This document shows, piece by piece, positions 36,046 through 44,913 of a stretch of 64,000 nt of DNA (the first letter of the stretch is position 1; every line of letters starts with the position of its first letter). The translations under genes were made by a program, and so were the position numbers. The DNA comes from Pseudoglutamicibacter albus (lineage in GTDB: Bacteria; Actinomycetota; Actinomycetes; Actinomycetales; Micrococcaceae). The notes beneath the pieces are model-generated. The model saw only the letters and a list, made by a program, of their open reading frames with translations, ran no database searches and was not told where the DNA came from. The stretch lies in NCBI RefSeq assembly GCF_022346425.1, contig NZ_JAKRCW010000004.1, positions 1-64,000 on the forward strand. Direction: 5' to 3'.

Positions 36046-36695
36046 GCACCCTGCTTTCGAAGTCGACGACGCTCACGCTCAGACATCCCGCCCCAGATAC
36101 CAAAGCGTTCGTCATTCTTCAGTGCATATTCAAGACACTGTGCACGGACCGCGCACGAACCGCAAACCTTCTTAGCGTCACGGGTTGAGCCGCCCTTTTC
36201 AGGGAAGAACGCTTCCGGATCAGTCTGGGCACACAGTGCCTGGGTCTGCCAGCCGAGCTCACCGTCGTCTGCCATTCCCATGAATTCGGAGAGTGAAACG
36301 AACTGCTGGGACGACGGCTTCTCCACCTCGGCAGGAGCTGATCCTGCACTCGGTGCCGCTTCGAGTAGGCTCGTCGCATTTCCAGCGTTCGTTTCGGCAT
36401 TACCAAACTGGTCAGCATTGAACTGCGTAGCACCTGGCCGTGCAGTGTCGAGTTGAGTGGCATCGAAACCCTCGGTGTGCAGCGGCGTTACAGTCGCCAG
36501 CGCTTCCGGGGCATCGGAAGAGGAATGCGCCGCCAGGAAAGCGGTCGCAGCATCTTCTAAGTCAAGAATGCTGTTGTAGCGCGTGCCGGCTTCAGGGTCC
36601 GCTGGATCGAGGAACCAATCGCCGGGCACATCGCGCGTAACAACTGCTCGCTCCTCGCGGGCCTCCGCGAGCTCGTAGCGGTCACGCTGTGCCAT
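36042..36695 (-). CDS. whiB2: WhiB family iron-sulfur transcriptional regulator, WhiB2 type, N-terminally extended
   Basis: A 217-residue frame whose last ~75 residues are a WhiB2/WhmD domain: four cysteines at 155, 178, 181 and 187 (C-x22-C-x2-C-x5-C) for a 4Fe-4S cluster, the turn GIWGGMSERERR and a basic tail. WhiB2 proteins act with sigma factors in septation and cell division. The ~140 residues before the domain are acidic and low in structure but show normal codon use and no stop. ATG 36695 has a GAAGGGA some distance upstream; internal ATGs at 36281 and 36275 would give a normal-length WhiB but lack good sites. Its stop overlaps the CTG start of the glycosyltransferase gene. Confidence 0.85.
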   Translation of the reverse strand: MAQRDRYELAEAREERAVVTRDVPGDWFLDPADPEAGTRYNSILDLEDAATAFLAAHSSSDAPEALATVTPLHTEGFDATQLDTARPGATQFNADQFGNAETNAGNATSLLEAAPSAGSAPAEVEKPSSQQFVSLSEFMGMADDGELGWQTQALCAQTDPEAFFPEKGGSTRDAKKVCGSCAVRAQCLEYALKNDERFGIWGGMSERERRRLRKQGA

Positions 36696-37121
36696 GTGTC
36701 ATGCGTCCCTTCATCCGTTCGCCACATCAAAATCTTGCGCCGTTTTCGACGCCTCCCACCTCAGGTCAGCTTCCTAACAATTGCATAACCGTTGGGGGTG
36801 GTTTGGCGCGCCTAGCTCACTCGTACCCTCAGGTGTACTACCGAGCTCGGCGCACACACATAATTACATCCACGTAAGAACGATTCGTCAAATGCCGACG
36901 TCGCGAAATCGAGCCAAAAAATGGCTTTTGTATCACCATGAAGATTGAGGCCGCAAGCCTGGAGCTACTACACAAAAACCTTTGCGTTAGCTTAGAAATT
37001 ATTAGGTATTTGCGCTGTTTGGGGTGTTTTGCGGTCGCCTAGAAAGACTCGGGCAGATCAAAAAAGTGACCATCCGAGGGTGTCTGAGAACTACCTTTCA
37101 AGCGCTTCCCTGACGTTAAAT
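36696..37121. other. 426-bp AT-rich gap between whiB2 and the TIGR03089 gene
   Basis: Divergent control region, clearly lower in GC than its surroundings. It must hold promoters for both genes. A small hairpin (AGCCA 36912-36916, TGGCT 36922-36926) followed by TTTT is visible, and two TAAC triplet-like motifs lie 11 bases apart near 36776-36790, but no regulator site can be named. I see no gene. Confidence 0.6.
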
Positions 37122-37961
37122 ATGAGTATGACTTCTACCCCCAACACCCCCTCACCTCACACTCCCCCACTACACGATGAGTCGCTCGGGCTCAGGATCC
37201 CCCAGGCCCTGAGTTTGATCGCTGAGCGCGGAACCGCGACCACACCCCTACTGGTCGACCGAACCCGTGGCCACCGCATCGAACTCTCCGGCCGGGTACT
37301 TGTTAACTGGTGGGCAAAGAACGCCGGCTTATTAGAGATGGAATTCGGGATCGGCCCCGGATATACGGTCCATCTTGACGTTCCTCCGCATTGGCGCACA
37401 CTCCCACTAGCGTTGGCAGCCCTTTCTTTAGGCGCTACCGTCACGGATCATGAGGAAAGCGCCGACCTCGTCATCACTGGCAATCCCTCCGCGCACATGT
37501 CCGCCCCTGACGTCCTGGCAGTAACACTTGAGGCCCTCGCGGTTTCCTTCCCGGGCGAAGTCCCCGAAGGGATGGTCGATCACGCAGCTGAGGTCCGCGC
37601 ACAACCCGATGCGCTGGCGTTCGCGGCCGCTGCCGCCGCGCAAGCAGCGTGGGACGTCGATGGTCTAGACACCACCGCGCTTGAACACATGGCTTACACG
37701 GAGGCCAACGATGGCGCAGCCACGTCCGTCTCCTGGCTTGGGGTAGGCGGGACCGCCGTTCAGGCTGAGGCGGCTCGGGATGCCACGGCTGACGGCTGGA
37801 GGTCCGGTGAATGGTCGATGGCTATGGCATCGCTTTTGGCATGCCGATCCGAAGGTTCGCTGGTCCTGCTGCCCCTCGATGCCTTGGTTGAGGGTAAGCC
37901 GACTGATTCGCTATGCGAACAAGAACGCATCACACGAGCCATCACTACGGGTGTTGTATAA
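37122..37961 (+). CDS. TIGR03089 family protein (acyl-adenylate-like, non-catalytic)
   Basis: A 279-residue actinobacterial protein of the TIGR03089 group, which resembles the N-terminal part of AMP-binding enzymes but is too short to be a full synthetase and shows no YTSGTTG loop. Recognisable segments are LVNWWAKNAGLLEMEFG, LGATVTD and the C-terminal SLLACRSEGSLVLL. Its function is unknown. It lies near LCP and purEK genes in other actinobacteria too (the Rv3267-Rv3276c region of M. tuberculosis). The start is uncertain: ATG 37122 or 37128, neither with a ribosome-binding site. Confidence 0.75.
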   Translation: MSMTSTPNTPSPHTPPLHDESLGLRIPQALSLIAERGTATTPLLVDRTRGHRIELSGRVLVNWWAKNAGLLEMEFGIGPGYTVHLDVPPHWRTLPLALAALSLGATVTDHEESADLVITGNPSAHMSAPDVLAVTLEALAVSFPGEVPEGMVDHAAEVRAQPDALAFAAAAAAQAAWDVDGLDTTALEHMAYTEANDGAATSVSWLGVGGTAVQAEAARDATADGWRSGEWSMAMASLLACRSEGSLVLLPLDALVEGKPTDSLCEQERITRAITTGVV

Positions 37962-37962
37962 C

Positions 37963-38038
37963 GCGTGCTAAGAGCATGACCTCACACTGAGTGCGCCACC
38001 GAGTGCTCAGAGCGTGACCGAGTGTTCAGAGCGTGACT
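37963..38038. repeat. 19-bp tandem repeat across the GtrA-gene stop codon
   Basis: Four 19-bp units (37963-37981, 37982-38000, 38001-38019, 38020-38038). Units 3 and 4 are 17 of 19 identical, units 1 and 3 are 16 of 19. The right-most unit holds the last codons and TGA of the GtrA gene. On the minus strand, further stops at 38009, 37984 and 37970 fill the other two frames. Confidence 0.85.
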
Positions 38039-38508
38039 TCGTGGCGCTGCTTGGTCTCGGTGGCGCTTGCCTCGTTGAAGACCCACAAGCGGTAGGCGAT
38101 GAAGCGGAAAATGGTTCCGAGCACGAGCCCCACAACGGAGCCTGCGATGAACAGCGCCATCGGGCTGGTCATCTGAAGCACGTACTTGGTGAAGAAGACA
38201 CATCCGGCAGCAATCAGCAGGCCAATCGCGTTCATCACGGCAAAGAGCACGAATTCTCGCGCCCACCGGTTGTTGCGGCGGTGGCGGAAGGTCCACCAGC
38301 GGTTTGCAGCCCACGAGAAGATCGAGGCGACCACGGTCGCCCACCCTTTAGCCCACACTTCCGCATCTGACATCGGGCCTTTGATAAGCCACAGGAACAC
38401 GGCTGTGTCGATAACCCAGGCAACAGCGCCCACGACACCGAACTTGGCGACTTCGCGCCACATCACTTCGATGAGAGTACGCATTTTGCTCCAAAGGGTT
38501 CGCATCAT
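38026..38508 (-). CDS. GtrA family membrane protein
   Basis: A 160-residue protein with four membrane helices, typical of GtrA (about residues 22-43, 55-75, 88-110, 120-145). The pattern AKFGVVGAVAWVIDTAVF and SWAANRWWTF matches the family. GtrA proteins are thought to help flip polyprenyl-linked sugars for envelope glycosylation. AGGAGG lies six bases before ATG 38508. A homologue sits next to purK in M. tuberculosis (Rv3277), as here. The stop codon lies in a 19-bp repeat array. Confidence 0.92.
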   Translation of the reverse strand: MMRTLWSKMRTLIEVMWREVAKFGVVGAVAWVIDTAVFLWLIKGPMSDAEVWAKGWATVVASIFSWAANRWWTFRHRRNNRWAREFVLFAVMNAIGLLIAAGCVFFTKYVLQMTSPMALFIAGSVVGLVLGTIFRFIAYRLWVFNEASATETKQRHEVTL

Positions 38509-38554
38509 GCGGTGCCTCCTCGTTGCAGTAAATATGGCGCTGATATTCTCACGG

Positions 38555-38605
38555 CGCTGTCGTTGTCAGTACGCAGTCGTTGTCAGTACGCTGTCTCTTA
38601 CGGAG
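38555..38605. repeat. 17-bp tandem repeat upstream of the GtrA gene
   Basis: Units at 38555-38571 and 38572-38588 are 16 of 17 identical; a third, decayed unit covers 38589-38605. Confidence 0.85.
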
Positions 38606-38798
38606 CTAATCGTTGCGGCAGAGCGTGTGTAGCGAGCCCACCCGGCCCACTGTCTCGCGTTCTACCCGCGGTCTCATTCTGCCCACTGTACTGGCGGTTT
38701 TCGTTTTTCTTGTAGTCCTGTAGGTGGATGCGTACCGTGTGGGTCGCAGATCACATTCAGCCTGCTCGGATGAGCCCTGGTCTACAAGGGCCTTATCT

Positions 38799-38804
38799 TA
38801 GACT
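38799..38804 (+). promoter_or_regulatory. -10 box for near-leaderless purK
   Basis: TAGACT lies 13-8 bases before ATG 38812; no Shine-Dalgarno sequence is present. Confidence 0.5.
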
Positions 38805-38811
38805 AGAAAAG

Positions 38812-39969
38812 ATGAAAACTTTGCGCATTGGTGTGATTGGCGGGGGCCAGCTGGCCCGGATGATGGCCCCGGCGGCTATTGATTTAGGGATCGAGCTTTC
38901 CATTCTGTGTGAGTCGGAAGAGACCGCGAGTGCACGGGCGGTGGCTCACGCGCCGGTGGGTGACTATAAGGATCGACAGACGGTCCTGGATTTCGCCTCC
39001 ACTGTGGATGTTGTCACGTTTGATCACGAGCATGTTCCGGCTGAGATTCTGCATGAGCTGGTTGAGAAGGGTGTGCGGGTTCACCCTGGCCCGGATGCGT
39101 TGATTCACGCCCAAGACAAGATTGTGATGCGTGAGGCCGTTGAGCGTTTGGGGTTGCCGAACCCTAAGTGGTGCTCAGCAAGTTCCGCTGATGAGGTTCG
39201 GGCTTTCGGTGAGAAGATCGGCTGGCCGATCATCGTGAAGACCCCGCGTGGCGGCTATGACGGCAAGGGCGTTGAGAAGCTGGATTCCGCGGCTGATGTT
39301 GCCCGGGTCAGCGAATGGTGTGAGCGCGGCGCGGTGTTGTGTGAGGAATTGGTGGATTTCTCGCGTGAATTGTCTGCTTTGGTTGCTCGCCGCCCCTCGG
39401 GTGAGACTGCCGCGTGGCCTGTCGCCCACACGATTCAGGTTGCTGGGGTGTGCGATGAGGTGATCGCCCCGGCGCAGGACCTCCCCGTTCAGACCGCCCA
39501 AGCCGCGCAACAGACCGCGTTGAAGATTGCACCCGAGCTGGGTGTTACAGGTGTTTTGGCCGTCGAGTTGTTTGAGACTCCAGGCCGTGGCCCCGGATTT
39601 CTGATCAATGAGCTTGCGATGCGGCCGCACAACACCGGGCATTGGACCCAGAATGGCGCGGTGACGAGCCAGTTTGAGCAGCATCTGCGTGCGGTCGCTG
39701 ACCTGCCGTTGGGATCTGCTGAACCGTTGGCACCTGTTGCCGTGATGAAGAACTTCTTGGGTGGGGCCAATGAGGATCTCGCCGCTACCTTGCCGCACGC
39801 GTTGGCGACCGATCCCCAGGTTAAAGTGCATGTTTACGGCAAGTCGGTGCGTCCAGGCCGTAAGATCGGCCATGTTAACCGTGTCGGTTTCGAGGGCGAG
39901 AACCTGGACGATGTGCGCCAGAAGGCGCGTGTTGCCGCGGACATCATGAGTAAAGGATGCGATGCATGA
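38812..39969 (+). CDS. purK: 5-(carboxyamino)imidazole ribonucleotide synthase
   Basis: A 385-residue ATP-grasp enzyme that carboxylates aminoimidazole ribonucleotide with bicarbonate in purine synthesis. The N-terminal [12 protein letters not shown] (about 6-17), the ATP-grasp centre [12 protein letters not shown] near 142 and the Mg site [17 protein letters not shown] near 265 are intact. The start at 38812 gives the normal N-terminus; frames open further upstream add unrelated sequence. It overlaps purE by four bases (ATGA). The bicarbonate could be supplied by the carbonic anhydrase at 50167, an inference. Confidence 0.96.
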   Translation: MKTLRIGVIGGGQLARMMAPAAIDLGIELSILCESEETASARAVAHAPVGDYKDRQTVLDFASTVDVVTFDHEHVPAEILHELVEKGVRVHPGPDALIHAQDKIVMREAVERLGLPNPKWCSASSADEVRAFGEKIGWPIIVKTPRGGYDGKGVEKLDSAADVARVSEWCERGAVLCEELVDFSRELSALVARRPSGETAAWPVAHTIQVAGVCDEVIAPAQDLPVQTAQAAQQTALKIAPELGVTGVLAVELFETPGRGPGFLINELAMRPHNTGHWTQNGAVTSQFEQHLRAVADLPLGSAEPLAPVAVMKNFLGGANEDLAATLPHALATDPQVKVHVYGKSVRPGRKIGHVNRVGFEGENLDDVRQKARVAADIMSKGCDA

Positions 39970-40517
39970 GCTCGGGTATGAGTGGTGAGAAGAAGCAGCC
40001 TCGCGTTGCGATTGTGATGGGTTCGGATTCGGACTGGCCAACCATGTCAGCTGCGGCCGATGTATTGGACGAGTTGGGCATCGAGTATTTCGTTGATGTT
40101 GTTTCGGCTCACCGGATGCCGCATCAGATGATCCAGTTCGGCACGGATGCCGCATCGAAGGGTTTTGAGGTCATCATCGCCGGCGCGGGTGGTGCGGCTC
40201 ATTTGCCGGGCATGCTCGCCTCTGTCACGACTCTGCCGGTGATCGGTGTTCCGGTGAGCTTGAAGAACCTTGAAGGCTTGGACTCTTTGCTCTCGATCGT
40301 TCAGATGCCAGGTGGTGTCCCTGTTGCGACGATGGCGGTAGACGGCGCCAAGAACGCCGGCTTGTATGCGGCCCGGATCTTAGGTTGCGGCGCAGGCGAG
40401 GAAGCCTCCCGCATATCTGCGGCTCTGGCAGACTATGCCGAGCAGATGCGTGCCGGCGCTGAAGCTAAGGGCCGTGCCTTGTCACAGAAGCGCGCAGCTG
40501 AGTCGTCAGCCCGGTAG
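39966..40517 (+). CDS. purE: N5-carboxyaminoimidazole ribonucleotide mutase
   Basis: A 183-residue class I PurE, moving the carboxyl group of N5-CAIR to C4. [10 protein letters not shown] near 19, SAHRMPHQM near 48 and [11 protein letters not shown] near 74 are the catalytic motifs. Its ATG overlaps the purK stop and AAAGGA lies eight bases upstream. A short alanine-rich C-terminal tail follows the domain. It ends 35 bases before the LCP gene, with no terminator, so the three may be one operon. Confidence 0.96.
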   Translation: MSSGMSGEKKQPRVAIVMGSDSDWPTMSAAADVLDELGIEYFVDVVSAHRMPHQMIQFGTDAASKGFEVIIAGAGGAAHLPGMLASVTTLPVIGVPVSLKNLEGLDSLLSIVQMPGGVPVATMAVDGAKNAGLYAARILGCGAGEEASRISAALADYAEQMRAGAEAKGRALSQKRAAESSAR

Positions 40518-40552
40518 GCCGTTTCAGGCGGCAGTTCTCCATAGGTTTGAAC

Positions 40553-42286
40553 GTGAACGATTCCTCGCAACATTTCAAAGCAGAATCCGCGTCTTTCAAG
40601 GCTCGGTCTGCATCTTTCCAGACTCAGCCTGCATCTTTGAAGACCTCCCCCGTTCCTGATCCGGAGCAGTTGAACGCGCCGGGCCGTTCTAAGCGTGCCT
40701 GGATTTTGTGGTTGTTGACGCTTCTGGTGCCAGGCGGCGCGCAGCTTGTGACCGGATATAAGTCTTTGGGGCGTAAGGCTCTCACGGTCACGGTGAGCGT
40801 GTGGGTTGCGTTGCTCATCTTGGTTGCGTGGGCGCTGATCAACCGTGGATCACTGCTCGATGTGTTCAGCAGGCCGTGGGTTTTGGTGCTCGTGGGCATC
40901 GTGTTGGCTGTGCTCGCTGTGGGCTGGTTGTTGCTTTTCGTTCACACTTACCGGATCACGAAGCCGACGATGTTGGCGCCGGGTATGCGCGGCATCGTCA
41001 CTGTGTTCACGGCGCTGGCTGTGGTGATCACCTCTGGCGGGCTGGGTTATGGCTCGTATCTTGCGTTCAAGAGCAAGTCCACGCTGGGCACTATTTTCGC
41101 TTCCGGCCCGGCGGTTGATCCGGTTGATGGCCGCTATAACATCTTGGTTCTTGGTGGGGATGCGGGTAAGTCGCGTGTGGGTTTGCGTCCGGATTCGGCT
41201 CAGGTGTGGTCGATTGATGCGAAGTCTGGCCGTGCTGTTGTGATTTCGATTCCGCGTAATTTGCAGAACGCGCCTTTCCCTGAGGGTTCGCCGATGCGCA
41301 AGGTGTATCCGAACGGCTTCAACTGTGGGGATGAATGCATTTTCAATGCGATCTATCCGACCGTGGAGCAAGAGCATGCGGATAAGTACCCGGATACTAA
41401 AGACCCGGGTGCGGTTGCGACGATGGAGGCGGCGAGCGCCGTCACCGGATTGCAGATCGACATGTATGTCACGGTCGATATGGGTGGTTTTGAGCACCTG
41501 ATCGATGCGTTGGGTGGGGTCAAGATCGTCTCTGGCGGTTGGGTTCCTTATAACGGGAAGCGGGACCCGAATACGGGTTTGCGCACCAAGTGGTTCAGCC
41601 CGGGTGAGCATCACTTCACGGGTAAACAGGCGTTGTGGTTTGCGCGTTCGCGTGATTTCGCAACGGATTATCACCGTATTCGCCGGCAGCAGTGTTTGCA
41701 GCAGGCGATGATCAAGCAGTTCACTCCGCAGAATGTTTTGGTGAACTTCACCCAGATCATGGATTCGGGTGAGGAGATTGTTCGCACGAATATTCCGCAG
41801 TCCCAGTTGGGTTCGTTTATTGGGTTAGCAGAGAAGACGCGTCAGCATTCATTCTTAAGGCTCACGTTGGGTGCCCCAGATTTCGGTAAACCGGGTGACT
41901 TGTTCTCGACTTACCCTGATTATGATCTGATTCATCAGCGTGTAGGCCAGTTGGTTGCCAAAGCTACCGACGATGGTGCGAAGGCTGAAGACGATAAGCC
42001 GCGCGATTCTCAACCTCAGGGATCCAAACCGCAGGATTCCGGCCAGCAGGATACGCAGCAGTCTTCGCACCAGGGTCAGGCTTCTGGCAAATCTAAACCG
42101 CAAGTTACTCAGAGTTCACCTGAGCCTTCCTCTGAGGCCTCATTGGGGGCGGAAGATCAGGTCATCACCACACAGCGTGATGGTTCGCCGATTACGGAGA
42201 AGTACCTGCAGGAACTTGAGTATGTTGGCGACACCGGCCGGATTGAGCAGATTGCTCAAAACAACGATTCGTGCAAGGTCGGCTAG
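40553..42286 (+). CDS. LytR-CpsA-Psr (LCP) family cell-wall glycopolymer ligase
   Basis: A 577-residue membrane enzyme that links polymers such as teichoic acids or arabinogalactan to peptidoglycan from a polyprenyl carrier. Three or four helices lie at about 45-165; the exported LCP domain starts near 195 with NILVLGGDAGKSR, DSAQVWS, ISIPRNL and, near 365, ARSRDFATDYHRIRRQQ, all substrate-binding motifs. A Ser/Gln/Lys-rich tail follows residue 450. Residues 7-34 are four copies of a seven-residue repeat (SFKARSA-like), coded by a 21-bp tandem repeat. The start is uncertain: GTG 40553 or TTG 40547. Confidence 0.92.
   Translation: MNDSSQHFKAESASFKARSASFQTQPASLKTSPVPDPEQLNAPGRSKRAWILWLLTLLVPGGAQLVTGYKSLGRKALTVTVSVWVALLILVAWALINRGSLLDVFSRPWVLVLVGIVLAVLAVGWLLLFVHTYRITKPTMLAPGMRGIVTVFTALAVVITSGGLGYGSYLAFKSKSTLGTIFASGPAVDPVDGRYNILVLGGDAGKSRVGLRPDSAQVWSIDAKSGRAVVISIPRNLQNAPFPEGSPMRKVYPNGFNCGDECIFNAIYPTVEQEHADKYPDTKDPGAVATMEAASAVTGLQIDMYVTVDMGGFEHLIDALGGVKIVSGGWVPYNGKRDPNTGLRTKWFSPGEHHFTGKQALWFARSRDFATDYHRIRRQQCLQQAMIKQFTPQNVLVNFTQIMDSGEEIVRTNIPQSQLGSFIGLAEKTRQHSFLRLTLGAPDFGKPGDLFSTYPDYDLIHQRVGQLVAKATDDGAKAEDDKPRDSQPQGSKPQDSGQQDTQQSSHQGQASGKSKPQVTQSSPEPSSEASLGAEDQVITTQRDGSPITEKYLQELEYVGDTGRIEQIAQNNDSCKVG
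40571..40654. repeat. 21-bp tandem repeat at the 5' end of the LCP gene
   Basis: Four 21-bp units (40571, 40592, 40613, 40634). In frame they code for HFKAESA, SFKARSA, SFQTQPA and SLKTSPV. The in-frame period sets it apart from the 17/19-bp arrays in the gaps. Confidence 0.85.
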
Positions 42287-42350
42287 GCTGACCTGCCCCA
42301 TCCGGGTCCATAGGCCTGGATGTTTATGAGAGTCAGGAGACGTGATAGCC

Positions 42351-43601
42351 GTGGAGAAATTGGATAATTCCATCCGCGACTATGACTGGGGTTCATCTTC
42401 CGCGATTACCGAGCTTTTAGGGCGAACGCCCACAGGAGGCCCAGAGGCCGAACTGTGGATCGGTTCGCACCCGGGCGCGCCAAGCCGTTTGCGCACTAAC
42501 GGCCGTTCCTTGGCGGATGTTTTGAAGGAAAACCCTGAGGCGATGCTCGGCTCTGAGGTGCTCGCTTCCCAGCCAGCAGATTGTGTGAGCCTTCCGTTCT
42601 TGATGAAGGTACTGTCTGCGGATGCCCCGTTGTCTTTGCAGGTGCACCCTGATGCGTTCCAGGCACAAGCCGGGTTTGAGCTTGAGGAAAGACAAGGCGT
42701 GCCGATCGAGGCTCCCCATCGGATGTATAAAGATCCGCGGCCTAAGCCAGAGATGATCCTCGCGTTGACTCCGTTCAAGGCTTTGACGGGCTTCCGTTCC
42801 GCAGAGGCGAGCATCCCGGCGTGGGAGCTGTTGCGGGATAACTCTTCGCGGGAAAGCACGCGCATGCTCGCGCAGACCGTCATCGAGCATCTGGAGAACC
42901 GGGACTATAAGGCCGCGTTGTCCTATGTGCTCAACGGCATCGAGGACATCGCTGAGATCGTTACTGACGCCGTGCGGATCGTAGAGGACATAGCTACCCG
43001 CGATGCCGATGCTCTGCAAGAGGTCGATGCGCTGCTTCCGTTGCTTCCGTGGATTGAGAGCAAATACCCGCAGGACGCCGGCGTTCTAGTGTCGCTGTTG
43101 CTGAACTACGTCGAGCTTGAGCCGGGTGAAGCCGTGGCTTTGCAGGCCGGCAACATTCACGCCTACCTCCACGGGACAGCGATTGAGGTCATGGGCAACT
43201 CGGATAACGTGCTGCGGTGCGGGATGACGACCAAATACATCAACGTGGACGAGCTGCTTTCGATCACCCGCTTCGCCTCGCTCGAGCCTACGTGGGTGCG
43301 GCCAACCCAGGAAAAGCCGGGCGTTGAGCTGTATTCGACCGATTTCGATGAGTTCGAGCTCATCCGCATCAACGGCACCTCAACCGGGGCGGTGTCTTTG
43401 CGTGGCCCAGCCTGCATCATCGCGCTCGCAGGCAACGTCACGGTGAGCGGTTCAGACGGAAGCCAGGTTCAGCTCACCCGCGGCGAATCCGCATTCATCC
43501 CTGCCGCCGCCGGTGAACTCTCCATCGAATCTGACGAGCAAGCCCACGCGTATATGTGCGCGACCCCGCGTGCACGCCAGAAACCGGCTGCCGCGGCATA
43601 G
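42351..43601 (+). CDS. manA: mannose-6-phosphate isomerase, class I
   Basis: A 416-residue cupin enzyme that interconverts fructose 6-phosphate and mannose 6-phosphate, the entry to GDP-mannose and polyprenyl-phosphate-mannose used by Pmt. The start YDWGSSS, zinc ligands QVHPD near 97 and KPEM near 132, and NIHAYLHG near 263 are present. GTG 42351 starts at the family position with AGGAG 11 bases upstream; GTG 42342 lies too close to it. It is followed by a terminator and converges on glpX. Confidence 0.95.
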   Translation: MEKLDNSIRDYDWGSSSAITELLGRTPTGGPEAELWIGSHPGAPSRLRTNGRSLADVLKENPEAMLGSEVLASQPADCVSLPFLMKVLSADAPLSLQVHPDAFQAQAGFELEERQGVPIEAPHRMYKDPRPKPEMILALTPFKALTGFRSAEASIPAWELLRDNSSRESTRMLAQTVIEHLENRDYKAALSYVLNGIEDIAEIVTDAVRIVEDIATRDADALQEVDALLPLLPWIESKYPQDAGVLVSLLLNYVELEPGEAVALQAGNIHAYLHGTAIEVMGNSDNVLRCGMTTKYINVDELLSITRFASLEPTWVRPTQEKPGVELYSTDFDEFELIRINGTSTGAVSLRGPACIIALAGNVTVSGSDGSQVQLTRGESAFIPAAAGELSIESDEQAHAYMCATPRARQKPAAAA

Positions 43602-43655
43602 GTCTCAAGAATCCGGCGCAGAAAACCTAGCCCAGAGAACCTGGTTAACGCTGAA

Positions 43656-43685
43656 GGGGCGTGGATGAATCTTCACCCACGCCCC
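43656..43685. terminator. hairpin between convergent manA and glpX
   Basis: A 9-bp G+C-rich stem (43656-43664 with 43677-43685), extended by further pairs after one mismatch. No strong T-tract; probably serves both directions. Confidence 0.65.
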
Positions 43686-43738
43686 TCCAGCGCTAGTGCT
43701 CTACGGTTTGATCACGCTCCAGGCTACGCGCCGTTGCT

Positions 43739-44761
43739 TTAGCGGGTGAATCCGTCCCACTTATCGGCGCGGTGCTCTGCAGTGACTTCGCGGATAGTGC
43801 CGGACTTAGCGCGCAACACGAGCGACTGGGTCACGATGCGGTCGCCACGGTAGCGGACCCCGCGCAGCAGGTCGCCGTCGGTGATGCCGGTTGCCACGAA
43901 GTAGCAGTTATCGGTCGTGACCAGGTCTTCGGTGGATAGGACCTGGTTGACGTCCAAACCAGCCTTCTCGGCCGCCTCGCGTTCGGCATCATCGGTTGGG
44001 TGCAGGCGGCCCTGGATCACGCCGCCTAGCGCACGGATAGCGCACGCGGTCACAATGCCCTCTGGGGTTCCGCCGATACCCACGAGCATGTCAACACCGG
44101 AATCAGGGCGCGCCGCTGCGATCGCCCCGGCAACGTCACCGTCTAGGATCAGCTTGGTGCGCGCACCCGCCTCGCGGATCTCTTTGATCATCTCTTCGTG
44201 GCGCGGACGGTCTAGAACGGTTACCGTTACCTGGGACGGCTTTTTGCCCTTAGCTTTGGCTACACGGCGGATGTTCTCACCGATCGGCAAGCGAAGATCG
44301 ACCGAATCCGCTGCCTCCGGCCCGGTCACGAGCTTGTCCATATAGAACACCGCCGACGGGTCATACATCGTGCCGCGCTCAGCGACCGCCATAACGGACA
44401 ACGCGTTATTCAAACCCTGCGCAGTCAGGCGGGTTCCGTCGATCGGGTCAACCGCAACATCAGCCTCAGGGCCGTTACCGGAACCCACGTGCTCGCCGTT
44501 ATACAGCATCGGGGCTTCATCTTTCTCGCCCTCACCGATCACCACAACACCGTTGAAATCAACGGTCGTGAGCATCGCGCGCATCGCATCGACAGCCGCG
44601 CCGTCAGCCGCGTTCTTATCCCCGTGGCCAACCCACGGTGCGGAGGCGATCGCGGCAACCTCGGTCACACGGACCAGCTCCATCGCCAAATTCCGGTCTG
44701 GAGCCGCCTCTGAAACAGACAGCTTAGGGGACAGTTGGGTGTAGTCCTGCTCTTGCGTCAC
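43739..44761 (-). CDS. glpX: class II fructose-1,6-bisphosphatase
   Basis: A 340-residue Mg/Mn-dependent phosphatase making fructose 6-phosphate, needed for gluconeogenesis. [11 protein letters not shown] near 77 and [13 protein letters not shown] near 102 form the metal site; [14 protein letters not shown] near 228 is the substrate loop. The length is typical. The start is GTG 44761 with GAGGA upstream. It is divergent from the BCCT gene. Actinobacteria generally rely on this class of bisphosphatase. Confidence 0.96.
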   Translation of the reverse strand: MTQEQDYTQLSPKLSVSEAAPDRNLAMELVRVTEVAAIASAPWVGHGDKNAADGAAVDAMRAMLTTVDFNGVVVIGEGEKDEAPMLYNGEHVGSGNGPEADVAVDPIDGTRLTAQGLNNALSVMAVAERGTMYDPSAVFYMDKLVTGPEAADSVDLRLPIGENIRRVAKAKGKKPSQVTVTVLDRPRHEEMIKEIREAGARTKLILDGDVAGAIAAARPDSGVDMLVGIGGTPEGIVTACAIRALGGVIQGRLHPTDDAEREAAEKAGLDVNQVLSTEDLVTTDNCYFVATGITDGDLLRGVRYRGDRIVTQSLVLRAKSGTIREVTAEHRADKWDGFTR

Positions 44762-44913
44762 GGAGTCCTCATTCAGTGTTCTCGCTTGCAGTTATCACGG
44801 CCTCGGGCCTCACGTTCATCATATGCCCACCCCGTAAACAGTCAGTCCCCCAACTAGCAAGAAAACCCAATCTTTATATGATGAGGGCTACACCTTGACC
44901 CTGAGGAGAGAAG

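Larger units (their letters stand above)
38509..38811. other. 303-bp divergent gap between the GtrA gene and purK
   Basis: Contains a 17-bp repeat (38555-38605), further decayed 17-19-bp repetition near 38640-38700 (a GCCCACTGT word twice), a T-rich stretch near 38700 and the purK -10 box at 38799. No gene is visible. Confidence 0.6.

Noticed and set aside
36912-36930. Terminator or small RNA in the whiB2 gap
   Set aside because: Only a 5-bp stem before TTTT; no promoter or conserved structure can be argued.
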